From positions 340,111 to 404,110 of the forward strand of contig DF239032.1 of the NCBI GenBank assembly GCA_000507305.1: a DNA stretch of 64,000 nt, in the 5' to 3' direction. The notes below the pieces were generated by a model that saw only the letters and a program-made list of their open reading frames with translations, did not search any database and was not told the DNA's origin. Made by a program: the position numbers and the translations under genes. Positions 1 through 12,900 of this stretch are shown here, one piece after another. Source of the DNA: Breviolum minutum Mf 1.05b.01. Lineage: Eukaryota > Sar > Dinophyceae > Suessiales > Symbiodiniaceae. The stretch's first letter is position 1. The number at the start of each line of letters is the position of its first letter.

Positions 1-360
1 GGAGGCGAAATGGGTTTAGTTTAGTGGAGTTTGAGAGATGGTTTACTACCCGAACTAAAAAAGTGCTCAACTTTCAGTTTTAATCAAGGACCTATAAGTT
101 TGGCCTATGGTTACTTGTTACTAAGGAGTGGGTGTTTGCTTTAAAAACGCTACTCTCCCTGAACGAAATGCACCAAACCTCGTTTGAACATCTCATTTCC
201 GACACCAAAAGAAAGCCTGCTGATCCTGCTGGCTCAATATTTGCCAGGAAAGTTGACTCGAAAAATCGCCACAAAAAAACAAGTCCTTTGAGATTTGTAG
301 GCTGCTGATTTCCACATCCAGAAAGGAATCAATTGACTCAAAAGTGCCGGCAACAACACT

Positions 361-460
361 TGCTGGGTGGTGGTTTCAATTTTTGTTTATTTTCAACCCT
401 ATTTGGCAGAGATGAACCCATTTTGACTAAGACTTTTCAAATGGGTTGAACCAACTAGCA
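361..460. repeat. MITE-like element, family F (GGTGGTTTC ends)
   Basis: About 100 bp. It starts near GGTGGTGGTTTCAA, has an internal TTTATTTTCA block and a TTTGACTAA block, and ends in GGGTTGAACCAACTAG, so the ends are imperfect inverted repeats. Similar copies occur at 11818-11918, 19777-19874, 25525-25627 and 32883-32989. Confidence 0.6.
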
Positions 461-2061
461 AGTCCTTGTAGATTCGTACGGCCAATGATTTCCACTTCCA
501 TTTTTTTTCATTTGCTAAGACTGTCCTTGCTTCTGACGGTTCCGTTATATGATGCTATAGGTACTGGAGCTGAAACGTTGATCATTGATCGTCGAGTTTC
601 AATATTTACCACCAGAAGTTCGCCTGTGTTTCGCTTGGCGTTTTTATTTATGGTAAAGGGTTGGTCAGTCCACTCCTTGCCTATGGGCTGACTAGCCATG
701 GTCTACTTCAAGAAATGCAGGTGAACTTGGTGAGCCCTTTTGGCTGCACTGTTTCGGGGGGCGGAAAAAAAAACAAAGGGTTTATCACAAGGTTGCGTTT
801 TTTTGTGGTTACACCTGGGTGAAAACTCGAAATTCTGGTCAAATTAGCTCGCGACCGAAAACACGACCTGGGCCCCCAAATGGTGGTGTAGTAAAGGACC
901 TCCCCTTTTTTCGGGAAATCAAGGTTGGTGAAACAAGGAATAAAGGCTAAAGGTATATAGTTCTTGAAGGCCCCCGAGGTACCGTTGGTAAGTATTCAAT
1001 CATACTGGTTCAAGTCAGTGGCCATATCAGCCAAGCATGGGAAAATACCATGGTATATACATGTATATACTGTATACTTTGCATTTACGCAACCACACGT
1101 AGTGAAAATATATCTATATATATATATCATACATGTATGACATGGGATATGCCCATGAAATATATTGAAATATGTCATGGTGGTATCGGCAATTTCTTTG
1201 TGTAGACAAATGATGACAACTCATGATAAAAATGAAAGCGGAGTCCATCTTTCAACTCAACACATGTGAACATCCCGGATGGTTGATTTTAATGGTGAAT
1301 ATTCTGGGCATAAATATACACGACTATAGTCCCACCGGCGTCATGGCTGCGAATCGAAGGTTTCACCCCCTGAAAATCCCCAACAAACCCGGGCCCCCAC
1401 CACTGAGGGGTTGTGCCATGTGCGGTTCCAGAAGTTCACGTCAACCATGAAGATCAAGAAACTTCGAGAACAGACATCGTACAATTCTCCACGGCGTGTC
1501 TTGGGTGCACCTTGCAGCATCCCAACGGGAAAGGAACAAAGTTTCTTATCATTTCAAGTCTAAGTGTCTAGCTGTTCAAGAACCTTGATGAGTTTAGTAA
1601 GGATTAGAGGGAGATAAATCAACAGCTCAAATATCAAGACATTGCAAGTGCATAAAAGAATTGGATGTATGACATCATGGCCGCGGCACACAGGGCAAGC
1701 CCTTCGGACGCCCCTGCAAAAAAAAAAAAACATCATGTCCCTCAAATGTTGTATCTGAATAAGAAAGGCCTTAAAGAAAATGACAATGCGTTGGTTCTCC
1801 CACATACGTCAGGCGCAAGAAGATTCCAGGCTCTTGGAATCTAGGAACATCCACCTCACAAAAGAACTGGTTAAACAAACTCGACGCAAGTCGGTTTGAA
1901 TCGTGATAATTGTTTAAACTAGATATTTGTAACTTGTTGTGGCATGGTAGAAATGGCGTTTGTGCAGACTGGGAGGGGGATGTGGAAGCTGTTGCTCCAC
2001 CAGTCATTTCCACCTTTCAAGGGCCTTTAATTTGACATCAAGAAGTCACAGGGAAGACATG

Positions 2062-2160
2062 CCCAGACACTCAATGTATTGAATATTTTTATTGACCCAC
2101 ATTTGGTTAGTTAGTTTTATGGGAAATGTAGGTAAATATATCATACATTGAGTGTTTGGG
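2062..2160. repeat. MITE-like element with 17-bp terminal inverted repeats
   Basis: Left end CCCAGACACTCAATGTA and right end TACATTGAGTGTTTGGG are inverted repeats with one mismatch around a 65-bp core. The core contains GTAGGTAAATATA, a block also found in the family C elements at 12597-12690, 18483-18665, 20261-20346 and near 29210-29222. Confidence 0.75.
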
Positions 2161-2245
2161 ATAGTGTTTATTCATAGCTGGAAGGTTTCAAGATATTTTA
2201 AAAACAACCAAAACTTCATTTGCTTCGCGGTCGCTTTGGTGCGCT

Positions 2246-3529
2246 GATGCCGACATCAGGATCTATTTTGTGGAGGAAGATGAGGGCATTCTCACTGTGG
2301 ACATCATGCGTTTCTCAACAAAAGTCGCTGAAGGAAAAGCACATACCCTTCCTCCCATAATCATCATGGATGTAGAAAATGGCTCCCTCCAATAGTAGTC
2401 ACCTTCCCAATACAGCCATTTTCCACTTCCATGATTTATTCTGGGAGAGGGAGTAAATTCAATGTCACTTATCAAACTTACAATGTTTTGGTTTTTCCTT
2501 GATCACTCAGATCCATTTTTTGTGGGTTCCCTTTTAACCTCGACCCTGAGGTTTGGGAACCATGCAAGGCTCCGTGAAGGTGCAGTACTACACAGATGCT
2601 GTGCAGCAAAAAATATGTGTTTTTTCTTCTCGACTTTTTGGGGGAAGGGACGACGACACTTGAAACGCTGGAAATTTTGAACACAAAGCCGTTGGGGAAG
2701 GTGGACTTTTGTCTTTGAAAGGCTCGGCCGTTAAGTTGGGTGATGTGAAGAGACGGGACTCTGGGTTAGAATCGTAGTGTCAATGAAAGGATGTCGATTA
2801 ATCCAGCACCTTCAAAGGGGTGCCGATTAAAGCCTAAGGGATGGTGCACTGACACCCTTTAGGAAAAATTTGAAGGTGCTGGGTATCAATTAGTGGCAGA
2901 TTAGCATCAATTGTTCATTCAGAAAGCATTTTCTTCAGCTGGTACTGTATGACTTCTTTTGGCACCCCTTTCACACGTGGGCAGGTCTTTTGTATAGTTT
3001 TTACATGTATCATAAGTTTTTAAACAATGCATTTGTTGTAGACGTTTCTTCCCGCCCAACCTGCACCTGTACTTCCCAGAGTTGCCACAGAAAAAACCCG
3101 GCTGGATTTGTTTTCGTCAATTGGATGTGTTTTAAAAACGATGTTTTTTGTACTTACTAGCCACCATTAACCATTTGGGGAATCACCATTGGTAACCATT
3201 AGCAAAAAGTGACGAAAACAAATTCAATAAAAAAATGCATTTACCATGTTTTGTTTGTTAAATCACCTTTAAACCAGATTGATTTTTTTTCACTTTCCAC
3301 CATGGTAAATCAAAATCACCATGACAAAATTACCCACCATTTTGATGATTTTCTTTTGTATCAATTTAACCCGAAAAAAACCCACCTTTTGTCGGTCCCG
3401 TCGGAAAAATCCAAATCCCCACAGTTCCTCAAAGGAAGATGGTTCGGCACGTGCTGGAAAGCAATACAAGGCGCAACGCGGTGAGGTGATCTTTCAGGAT
3501 CAGGAGTTGCTCGGACCTCCGAGGCAAAG
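2246..3529 (+). CDS. Calx-beta-like domain exons (partial gene)
   Basis: Two exon-like stretches read open on the + strand with good coding character. The first, about 2246-2335, contains IYFVEEDEGILTVDIMR. The second, about 3425-3529 after a CCCCACAG acceptor, contains DGSARAGKQYKAQRGEVIF. Together they fit the Calx-beta pattern, in which an E-rich strand with VDIxR is followed by DGxAxaGxxY and GxvxF. Such domains bind Ca2+ in Na+/Ca2+ exchangers and in large adhesion proteins. A further possible exon lies at 2688-2763. I cannot tell whether these belong to a separate gene or to the 5' part of the membrane protein downstream. The start codon and the joins are not resolved, and the linking exon between the two halves was not found. 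Confidence 0.4.
2349..2457. repeat. MITE-like element, family E
   Basis: Imperfect inverted repeat: left CCTCCCATAATCATCATGG..AAAATGGCT, right AGCCATTTTCCACTTCCATG..GGGAGAGG. A better preserved member is at 28396-28497. Confidence 0.55.
2803..2882. repeat. Short inverted-repeat element with nested hairpin
   Basis: The outer arms CCAGCACCTTCAAA and TTTGAAGGTGCTGG are perfect inverted repeats 80 bp end to end. A second pair of arms (GCCTAAGGG / CCCTTTAGG) lies inside, giving a cruciform-capable structure. Confidence 0.65.
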
Positions 3530-4360
3530 GCCATGGATGAGGATATGAATATAGCTTATGCTTTTGACAAGAATGTGTGTGTGTTTGTGTGGTTGTTTTG
3601 TTCATGTTTTCGGTTCAAAACGTTGATTTTTATAAATAGAGGTTTGGCTCAAAAACTCACTTGTACATTTTGTACTAGTGCTTTGACACTTTGTTCTTTG
3701 TTTCAATAAGTGGTTAGGTTCTTCATGGCGTTTCGTTTTCTTTTTTTGGTACTGACATGATAATGGCTGTTCATTGCATATTCAGCAGATGCTTTGATCG
3801 TGCTAGCAGTCACTTCCCCTATACATTTGCACCGCCAATCTGACATAGCAAACGAGAATGGACCATTCAATAGACACACCGCCCATTTGAAGAGAGATAT
3901 TTCACCTGAAAAAACAGGCATACTGTAGATATTTTTCTTAAAGAAAACCCTCGAACATTGCGCCTGAAACACTGGGGTTGGTTCAGATGGATTTCGACCT
4001 ACTGCCAGGTGCTATGTTTTTTTTTGGGGAAGTGTAGTAAGTAGAACATCAAACCATCAAGCAGCTCATCATCATCATTCATTTTTGCTTAAGTGGTGTG
4101 ATTACTTGGGTCCCATCTGAAGATGTATCTCCTATTGAGTGATGGTTTTCAACTGACCCAATGGTGATTTTCCATTGCCATTGTGGAACCGTCCCAAGGT
4201 TCCGGAAGTCTATTGAGATCGAAACCATCGCTAGTCCTTATTGGGCCCCTACCCTGGAGTTTAAGATTCATTTGGCAATGCCAGAAAACTGTGCTCTTGG
4301 TGACTTGGGTTTGAGAAGTTGAAATTGGGAGAACTTGTTGGATCTTGTTGGTTGAAGAAT

Positions 4361-4455
4361 TACCCTCCCCTGAAACTAACATGGATGGTTGGAAGAGGAT
4401 CCTTTCCTTTTGGAGAGGCCTATTTTCAGGTGCTATGTTAGTTTCTGGGAGGGTA
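4361..4455. repeat. MITE-like element, family A
   Basis: The left end TACCCTCCCCTGAAACTAAC and the right end GTTAGTTTCTGGGAGGGTA form terminal inverted repeats of about 19 bp. The core has GGTTGGAAGA and CCTTTTGG, typical of the family, and a subterminal TTTTCAGGTGCTAT. Confidence 0.8.
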
Positions 4456-5103
4456 CATCCACAAAAAATTCAGATGGATACAGAAAAATGATGGGCCTTG
4501 GAAAATATGTCTCCGGCTTCGAATATGGCGTCATTTTTGGTATATATTTGTGTTGAATTTCAGGGGGCAGGGAGGTATCTTAAACGGAGACGTTGTTTTT
4601 TTTGAAACGCTTGTTGTTTTTTCGTGTTTGTTTTATCCCTCCCGAGGCTCAAAATGAACATTTGCTCCTTTGAAGTAGGAAAAAACCTGGTCCGGAAATT
4701 TTCAGAATTCATCTTACTGTGTCCAGGGATACGCGATACGCATCATCGGGAGAGCTATGTCAGCAGTCGACAGTACCACAACTTGGTTCTCTTTTTTGTA
4801 TGACAGTCGTTTTGGAATCTGACCCCAGTTTTGGAATGCCAAGCTGCCAAGCCATTGTTACTTTCTGATGGGAAGGAGAGATAGAGGCAGAAGAGTCTTG
4901 GAAGACCCCATTGAAAGTTCCCCTCGTTTCTTCCATGGTTTTCTGTGACCATCGAAATAGGATCCTGCACATTTCCTTTCACGAAACCTCAGGCACTTAC
5001 TTGCACAGCTGCAGAGTGAAAGTCATTGATGGTGATACCTTTCCTTCCAGCAGATACCAAGAGCAATTGTCGTGCCTTGTTGATGATTTGTGTTGATGCT
5101 TCA

Positions 5104-5217
5104 ATACACCCCTGAAAATTAAGATGGAACCCAAACATGGAGGTTTGGAAGATGATTTTCCCTCTCAAAAAACATGTGATTTTCAGGGTCCATGTCAATA
5201 ATTGTCAGGGGTGTATT
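5104..5217. repeat. MITE-like element, family B
   Basis: Arms ACACCCCTGAAAATTAA and TTGTCAGGGGTGT with internal ATGGAACC / GGTCCATG. The plan is like family A but the ends are ACACCCC rather than ACCCTCCC. Other members are at 17454-17546 and 30893-31020. Confidence 0.65.
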
Positions 5218-6287
5218 TATGTTGATGCTTTCATATGCATGTAATATGATGTGCTTTAATTCTTTCATGGTCATCCTGACCATTCTACACTGTAAAGGAT
5301 CAATGTCATTCCTTCATAGATGGCCACGGGCCCTGGGTGTCATTCTACAATGAATGCTCCAACTCTCATGGGATTGTGGGATTGCTGGCGGGCGTTTGGC
5401 ACTTCAAAAGTTGGTGAAAAAATGGGTACATGTAGACAGTTATGTCACGCTCCAAATTTATATATATATATAATTTGCTAGAATTTGCTCAGGGGTTGAG
5501 TGCTCTCAAAATTCATGGGTGAAATTTAGATAGTTTGAAAAAACAGAGATTTGTGTAGATTCAGTTGGGAAGTCCCATTGTCATCTCAACAAGCTCTGGT
5601 TTTCACACGGTGCCTTTGATTTGTGGGAGTCAATGCCGTCGTTGGTTTTGTTGGTAAAAATTCTCAGGTGGATTCAATCAAAGATGAAAGTTACTGAGTG
5701 CCATTTGGCCCTTAGGCTTTACAGTACATTACAAAAGACTATAAATATGTAGGGGAAAACCAGTTTTTTTAAGGGAAACAAAACAGGTTGATATCATATT
5801 CAGGACTTGCCAAGCTGAAAGGTCCAAAAGGTTCTGCCATTTTTTTTGGCTGTTTGACAAGCAAAGACCTGCAAGAGTCACCTGCGAATGCCACAGGCAT
5901 TTCTAGCAAAACCACTTCCCCTAAAACTATAGACTAATGGCTGCAACCTAACATCATGGAGGTAGATGGTTCAGATGATTTTTCCTTCTCATATCGGGGC
6001 GATTTTTCATTAGTTGTCCAATGAAGATGTGAGACAACTGAGACGATGTGTTAGAGTTGATCACAGCTTCCAACATTTCAAGAGGATGTTCCACTTGGAG
6101 GATCAGGACAAGTTAGCAAGTGGTTAGGATCACCCCCCATTTATAGCCGCCATTGGAGTGAGTTCGGACATTTGGAAGGGGTCCCACCACCGGATTTTTT
6201 TGGGACGACAACAAACCCATGGTGATGAACCACCTGGGATGATCCTCCAATGTCCGGGGTGTGTACCCAGCTATGCTTTTTTTCCAG

Positions 6288-8974
6288 GCGCGGAGAGGAA
6301 GGAATGAACGAAATCCGTTGCTTGGAAATCGCTGCAAGTTGGGATACCTGTGGGGTCAACAACTCTACAATCAACGTGCCCTAAGGATCCAGGTATGTCC
6401 TGAGAAAGGGATTTTCCCCTTGTGTTGGTGTTTTTCTTCGCATTTTCTACGAAATGATTTGAAAGGTTCAAGGTTTGATGGATATTTTAGCCCACCTAAC
6501 TCGACCGAGTACCAACCTCATCATTGAGATTTTGGAGAAGATTGCAAAACGGTGACTTTTTTAAATTGCTTCAGATATGTTTGAAAGCAGAACGTAAAAA
6601 TTAACTGCATGCATCAAAAATGACGTCACATGATTTGCACCCTTAAAAGGGTGCTTTAGTAGCTTTATAAAGGGATGTTCAGGGGTTCAAGGTTGGTCTT
6701 TGAGACAATGACTTCAAAATGCGAGACAACAGCTGGCAAAAAGCCACAAAAGGGAGATGAGGAACATGTGTTTGTATTACACCGCGGAAAACTAACATGT
6801 CCCCGGCCCCTAAAAAGGGACTATTTCAGTAGGGAATGCATCTTCCAACCATTGATTTTCAGGGGACATGTTAGTTTTCAGGGGAGTATGTTTCCCAGCA
6901 TTTTTGCGGCTACTTTTTCTATCCCACAGGTTCTGTTGGTCTCTTCTGGCAGTATTGGAAGCTTTGTTTTTTTCAAGTGCCTGGCATTGCTTGGCGCACG
7001 CTGCTCACCATTTTCCTGGACCAGATTCGGTTTCTTGGAACGAGTCGGGGTCGGCGGTTTCCATGCATGGTGACGTTGTGGATACTCCAAAGGCTCCATG
7101 TATAGAATATTTCCCTACATGAATGGCTGAAAAGAATCATAAGAAACGTAGGTAAATATATGTACCCAGTCCCATGAAGTATATGGGTACAACCAAGTTT
7201 CAAACATGCTTGTCATATAATTTTTAGCCCTTATTTTTTCACTTATATGTCTATATATAAGCCGAGCAATATAAAATGGAATGTACACCGATTGTTGTTG
7301 CCACTCCTCAACTGATTACGTTTGCTACATTGTATCCATGACGATTGACAAGGCGTGTTTTCTGTGAACATACCCATTGGAATGAAGGACTTTTCTTTGA
7401 AAGTTGACCGATTTTTTAAATATAAATCCCCTCCCTGAAACTAACACAGCCTTTGAAAATCAATGGTTGGAAGATGACATTTCCCTTTGGGGCCTGGCCT
7501 ATTTTCAGGGACGATTTGTTTCAGGGAGGCTTTTATGCACCCGGCAGAAAATAGGTGCGAATTTTGGTGCTTCATGTTGGTAGTTCAGCTAACATTCCCT
7601 GTAGGAATCTCCCATGTTTAAAAGCAACTTAACTCCACCAATCAAATGCTATATTCAATGATGAATTGTCTCTAGGGGAACCAGGTAGGTATATGTAGCA
7701 CATTTTACCATACCATAACCCCTTGAGGCAAAGACTATATCTGACAGATCCGTGTGGAACAAAAACTGCCAACTTTTTAGCAAGGCCACCAATATGATCA
7801 CAAAACCAAACATCCATTGCTACAAAATGTATATAAATATATATTTAGTTGCATATGTATACATCGTATAATCACACGTGATTTTATATATATCTATATA
7901 CTGTATGTATTTTTTGGATGCGAATCAAACTTGAAAATACAGTATATAAACCCCTACAAAACACATTGGCTTCCTTAGTATGATAGACTACTTTGGGCGG
8001 GTAATCACTCACTTTTGCGACACACCTAGAACATCCTGTTACTGCAAGGTTGTGTTGGAAATGGCCATGTTGGTTTGATATGTGCATGTCAATAGCCAGA
8101 TATTCAAGATAGGGTATGCCTTGGCTTCTCACTGTTCCTTGAGCGTATCTAATGCAACGCTCGCAACGGCTGGCCGAGTTTTTTTTGCTTTCAGGAACGC
8201 TTATCGTTTTTTCGTGCTGATTCTGAATATTTACTTGGTGGATGTGTTGTTCAACAAGAAGGATCCTCAAACACAGGACAGGGGTACCCTTGTTTTTGCT
8301 TCAGGCCCGTTGGCAAACGGCAGCGTGAGAGGCTCATAAAGTTGTTCCAAGGATCAGAGTTGCTTTGACAGCCCGTAGCTTGAATGGTAGTATATCCTTC
8401 CCTGCAAATCAATGCTTGGAACATGATTCATGTCCTTTTGGGGCAAAAGGATGCAAAAGGCCTATTTTCAAGGACGATATATACCACTATATTTATGTCT
8501 ATTTACATATATGTAGATGTTGCCTTTTCGTTTGGCACCCCTACACTACAAGATTCCTTTAAATCCTTTAAAAGCCTATCCCTTTCTTCCTTGATCCCCT
8601 GGTTAAACACTGAACATCAACAAAGAAAACACACACACCATGCTTAGAATCCAAAATCCATCCCTAGACATCCAGTCATACCTCCTCAGTTTCGGTGTTT
8701 GGACGTCTAAGGGGCACGGTGTGCATATACTAAAAATATGCTAAAAATGGCCATTTGAATGCAGACACGGATTTTTTGCTGTGCCAACAAGGTTGGTTTC
8801 ACCCTAGATTTTACCAAAACATCCGGTGACCCCACGGAGCTCCGCTCCTCCCCCTCCTTGGGAACTTCCCTCCAGGAGCAGTTGATCGCTCCGAATCGTA
8901 CGGACACTGCGATGATTCTGGGAGCAGCCTTGGTTGTACCTATGATCTTCGTCCATATTGCTGGCTATATCAAG
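6288..8974 (+). CDS. Putative membrane-protein exons upstream of the ABC gene
   Basis: Four exon-like stretches have plausible splice sites. 6288-6392 (TTTTTTCCAG acceptor, GTATGT donor) contains LGYLWGQQLYNQRALRIQ. 6930-about 7069 (CCCACAG acceptor), read in its third frame, contains FWQYWKLCFFQVPGIAW. 8195-8283 (TTTCAG acceptor) contains FFVLILNIYLVDVLFNKK. 8876-8974 (CTCCAG acceptor, GTCGGC donor) contains TAMILGAALVVPMIFVHIAG. Several are strongly hydrophobic, so they could encode membrane segments. I cannot prove that they belong to the ABC gene that starts to be recognisable at 9.9 kb. They could equally be part of the Calx-beta-containing protein upstream, or one large protein may span both. 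Confidence 0.4.
6784..6890. repeat. MITE-like element, family A
   Basis: Ends GAAAACTAACATGTCCC and GGGGACATGTTAGTTTTC are near-perfect inverted repeats. It lies about 40 bp before the acceptor of the 6930 exon. Confidence 0.75.
7427..7530. repeat. MITE-like element, family A
   Basis: Left arm CCCCTCCCTGAAACTAACA, right arm decayed to GTTTCAGGGAGG. The core has GGTTGGAAGATGACATTTCCC. Confidence 0.7.
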
Positions 8975-9909
8975 GTCGGCCACGTCCCCCCAAAGAGTTG
9001 GTTTTCGGTGGTGTGATTATAGTGAAGGACGGGGAGAAAGGAAGAAGTTGTTCATTGACATTAAAAAAATATCCGGTGCAAAATTGGAAAGAACTGCTCT
9101 AAAGTAATCGAATAAGTACATATCATATAAGTACTATACGTGTTATAGTTGCTGTACGTACTATAAGAAGTATACCACCTGCCTACAGTTGATGATTCAA
9201 ACATCCGGCTGACCAGTTGACTTGAAATACGCATAATATAAGGTTGCAGATAATTACGTAGATAATCAGATACTTACCATATCAACTGGCACCACCTGTT
9301 TCCAGAGCCAGCATTCCTTCTTCCACAAATGAGTGCACCAATGTTTCAAAAGTGTTGTTTCAAAAACTGACTTTGTCCGATATTGCAGGTAACTTTGAAA
9401 GTCATAGCAGACCAGGGTACCATACGTTATTCATGTCGATGACTTTTTTGGAAATATCATCAACCAATGGGTACTAACAGATATATAATGCCTTTTTGAT
9501 TGTAGAAAGTCACAGTCGGTTCTTTACAGGGGTCGCAATGTTTGTGGTCAAAGCCTTCTAAGTGTCAGCCCATTTGGTATCCTCAGAAACACCTCGATGG
9601 ACAAATCAACGATGTACAACCAGTTGTTGGCAGATAAAGTTTACCTCAACTGGCTGTTAGAGTTTGAGAAGGATTGCACTTCAATAAATCTTGGCCATCC
9701 TTGGCCTTTCGTAAGTCACCCACAACAAATCACATAAATCAGCTTGTTTGAATGATTGCTGCAGGATGTGAAAACAAGTTAATTGTTGAAGTTTTTATTC
9801 CCTTCAAAATCCATCACGTCATGTGACATGATGTCACTGAGCTTTTGCCAAAAAAACTTACCGCGAGGTACGTTTGGATCTCACCGGACGCTTGCGGTTG
9901 TTTTTGCAG

Positions 9910-12900
9910 TGCAGTCTATTCCGGAAGTATTTGAACTACAGCACCCTGGCGGGAACATTCAAGGGAATCAATGGCATGGGCACCCCTTGACTTTCCGTGT
10001 GTAGGAGGGGATTTTTCATCCGTTTTCATCAACCCAAAAGTATAAACCGCGATGCCCTGGCAAAAATATATATATATATATGTGATTATATATTTAACAT
10101 GGTTGAAAATAATATGCCGATTCCCAGAACAGCCGTGTTTTTAAGGTGGGATGACCATCCCCAATATGGTGAGTGAATCAACCCGATCGCACATATGAAA
10201 CACCCATCCTCCACGTGACGCCTCGCAGGTGATGAGTCCCGCATTTCGGTTCCACCCTACGACATGCAAACGGGCATCACGCGCGGTGCATTGGAAGCAG
10301 CGGATGCTCGGTGGCAGGGAAACATGGTGATGCCGCTGCCTTTATAGACCTCGTGAAATCTGAGGAAACGAAGATGAGGGGTAAAGAGATTAAAGAGGAA
10401 ATCACCCAAAACGAGTTTAGAAATCAACAGGATTGTTTTCTGAATTTTGAGAGGTTTATAAGAGAAGAAACATGTGAACATGCTCCCTTAAAATAAGATG
10501 AAGACAATGAGAATTCAAGACATAGGGTATTGCCAAAGTCTTTTCTGCAGAACTTCATGTCACCTCAAATGAAAGATTTTTATATTTTGTTGATGTTAGC
10601 ATGTGCCTGGAAGTGTTTCGTCCAATAGCACCAAAATGTTTTTTAAAAAAGGGAACATAACATACATGAACATGCGGTATTTGAATATTTCAATCTAGGA
10701 ATCTAGTAGGAACTATCATATCCCCTCCCAAAGTCATTTCAGAAGGTGGGACATGGACTCGTTCCCTGGAGTCGGGTGTCGGTACATTCAAAGGTGGGAG
10801 TCCTCAACTGCTACAGCAAGGGATCTTACATTTCACTTTTTTTGGGGTGTTCCTAAAGAAATGTTCAAAAAAAGTTGATGGCATGTAGTTGGGAACATAG
10901 TATGTAGGTAGTTTCTAAGCCTAAGATGAACATTTTCGCAAATACATATATAGTTTAAAATAATGGTCATGATTGGGGAAAAAAGCCACATCTCAAGGGC
11001 TAGACGGCTAAAAAAAGATGGGTTAATATAACCATGTTGTTATGACCTTTACGGAGGGTGGATTGGGTTGGCTGGCCCCTTTCCGGGGCCGAACTTTTGG
11101 CGAATTTCACCATTCGCCAAGACGTCGTATTCACGATTGCTGGATTTGATTGCCATTCTGGCAGAGTTGCTTTGGCTTGGAAGGCTTGCTTTGGTTCATG
11201 AGATTTGTCGAGATTCAGTCACTGATACGATATTTTTTCCTTAGCAGGTTGAGTTTGTTTGTTTCTCCCTTAGTGAAGGGAGACGTTTGAATATACAAGG
11301 TATGACACTACCATCATTTTGATTCAAATCCTTGAAGTGCTCGCTGTTGTTCGAACTCTGGTCAAATCACCCAAGGATCAAACCCGAAATTTACCCTTCC
11401 TGAAACTAACATGGCACCTGAATGGTTGGTGGTTTGCAATAGTCATGTCCAAACTTCCAGGGGGCCCCTATTTTCAGGGGCGTTTACTGTTAGTTTCAGG
11501 GAGGATAGGGTTGTTATGGTCACAGGACAACAGGACAAGGTAACGGACGTGTTTTCCGACCCTGAGCGATTCCACAATTGTGATTTGTGGTAACCACTGA
11601 AATTATTGTAAGGGTGCACGAACCCAATTCTTTCTGGATTTGAGCATTAGTAAAAAATGTTGTTATTTGCAGGGGACATTGTGCTTTGTTTTTTTTTGGG
11701 GAAGGGGGGGGGTGGCAGGGGCCAGATGCGAAGAAGAATTTCAGAAAGTGTTCGTGGATTCATTTGATTAAAAGTTGCTTAGATATGTTCAACTTATGAC
11801 CATGTACATAAAAGTAAACTAGGTGGTCCACTGGTGGTTTCAAATAGTTTTCATTTTCACCCCGAACCCAGTTTGACTCATATTTTTCAAATGGGTTGAA
11901 TCAAACCTCCAACCAGTAAATGGTTTGGTAGTGTATATATATTTTATATCATATCTAGAAAATCCCTTTGAGGCAAACATTGATGTTTTGTCAGTAAAGA
12001 TTACAAACCATTTGCCAAGCAAAAACCAACCTACAACTGTTCTCCTACAATCCTGCGGGAAAAGGGATGTTTCGACCATCAATCCTACTCCCTAGTACCT
12101 TTGTGCCCCAACATTTTTGTAACTATTTGTCGTTTTGCCTTCATCTGAGGTTAGCTGTGTTTGCTTACTTTACTATTTTGGAGAATCCTTCGGCCATTTA
12201 TTTCGTGTTGGCCATGCCCTCCACGATGCTCTTGTACTTTTTGCTGACCTTGTTTGGAAGCTCAGGGTTTTGCATGGATCTGGAGTTTAGGATTGTGGTT
12301 GGAGAGAGAGCAATGGGACATCCCTACTTTCAACAAAGTGATAGACGTGTATGTAGACTAACTGTGTACTTAAAAGGATTAAATGGAACATGTTTAATCA
12401 TCTTTTATATAATATACTGAAAAGGAAAAAGCAACCATGTACGTATTGCCACTACGTACATGATTTTGCCATTACATCGATAATTATGTTTTTTTCATGT
12501 TTTATTGCTGGAAATTCGTGAGAAAACCTGACATCATCCCTTTTAAGCTGGGATTTTTTTGCAGCTTCACCATGTCTATCATAAAAAACCCATGAGATCC
12601 ATGGGAGGAACGGTATATTTACCTACATGAACGGTTGATTTTTTATGATAAAATTATGTTACGATAAATATAGCGTTCGTCCCATGGATTCCCTAAGGAA
12701 CAACAACAACTAGGACCTTCCGGAGACATTTTCGTTGGCAAAAAAACCCACCAATGGTCCGGTAGGCAAAGTTGAACAGCTGGTGCCGTCCATGGGAACC
12801 CCATGGGACTGGTTTTGTTATATTCACCTTGCATGAATGGTTGATTTTTATATTGATGGGATCAATTATATGGCTAGATATACCGTTCTTCCCATGTTTT

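Larger units (their letters stand above)
1..2245. other. Non-coding stretch with MITE-like repeats
   Basis: No exon or long ORF could be supported here. The stretch holds one copy of the CTAG-ended inverted-repeat family (361-460), an AT-rich tract rich in ATATAT around 1060-1140, and a 99-bp inverted-repeat element at 2062-2160. Short ORFs on both strands have no recognisable content. Confidence 0.6.
3530..6287. other. Non-coding stretch (probable intron/intergenic) with inverted-repeat elements
   Basis: No exon could be supported. It contains a family A element at 4361-4455, a family B element at 5104-5217 and TA-rich tracts near 5460. The short minus-strand ORFs here coincide with the repeats. 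Confidence 0.5.
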
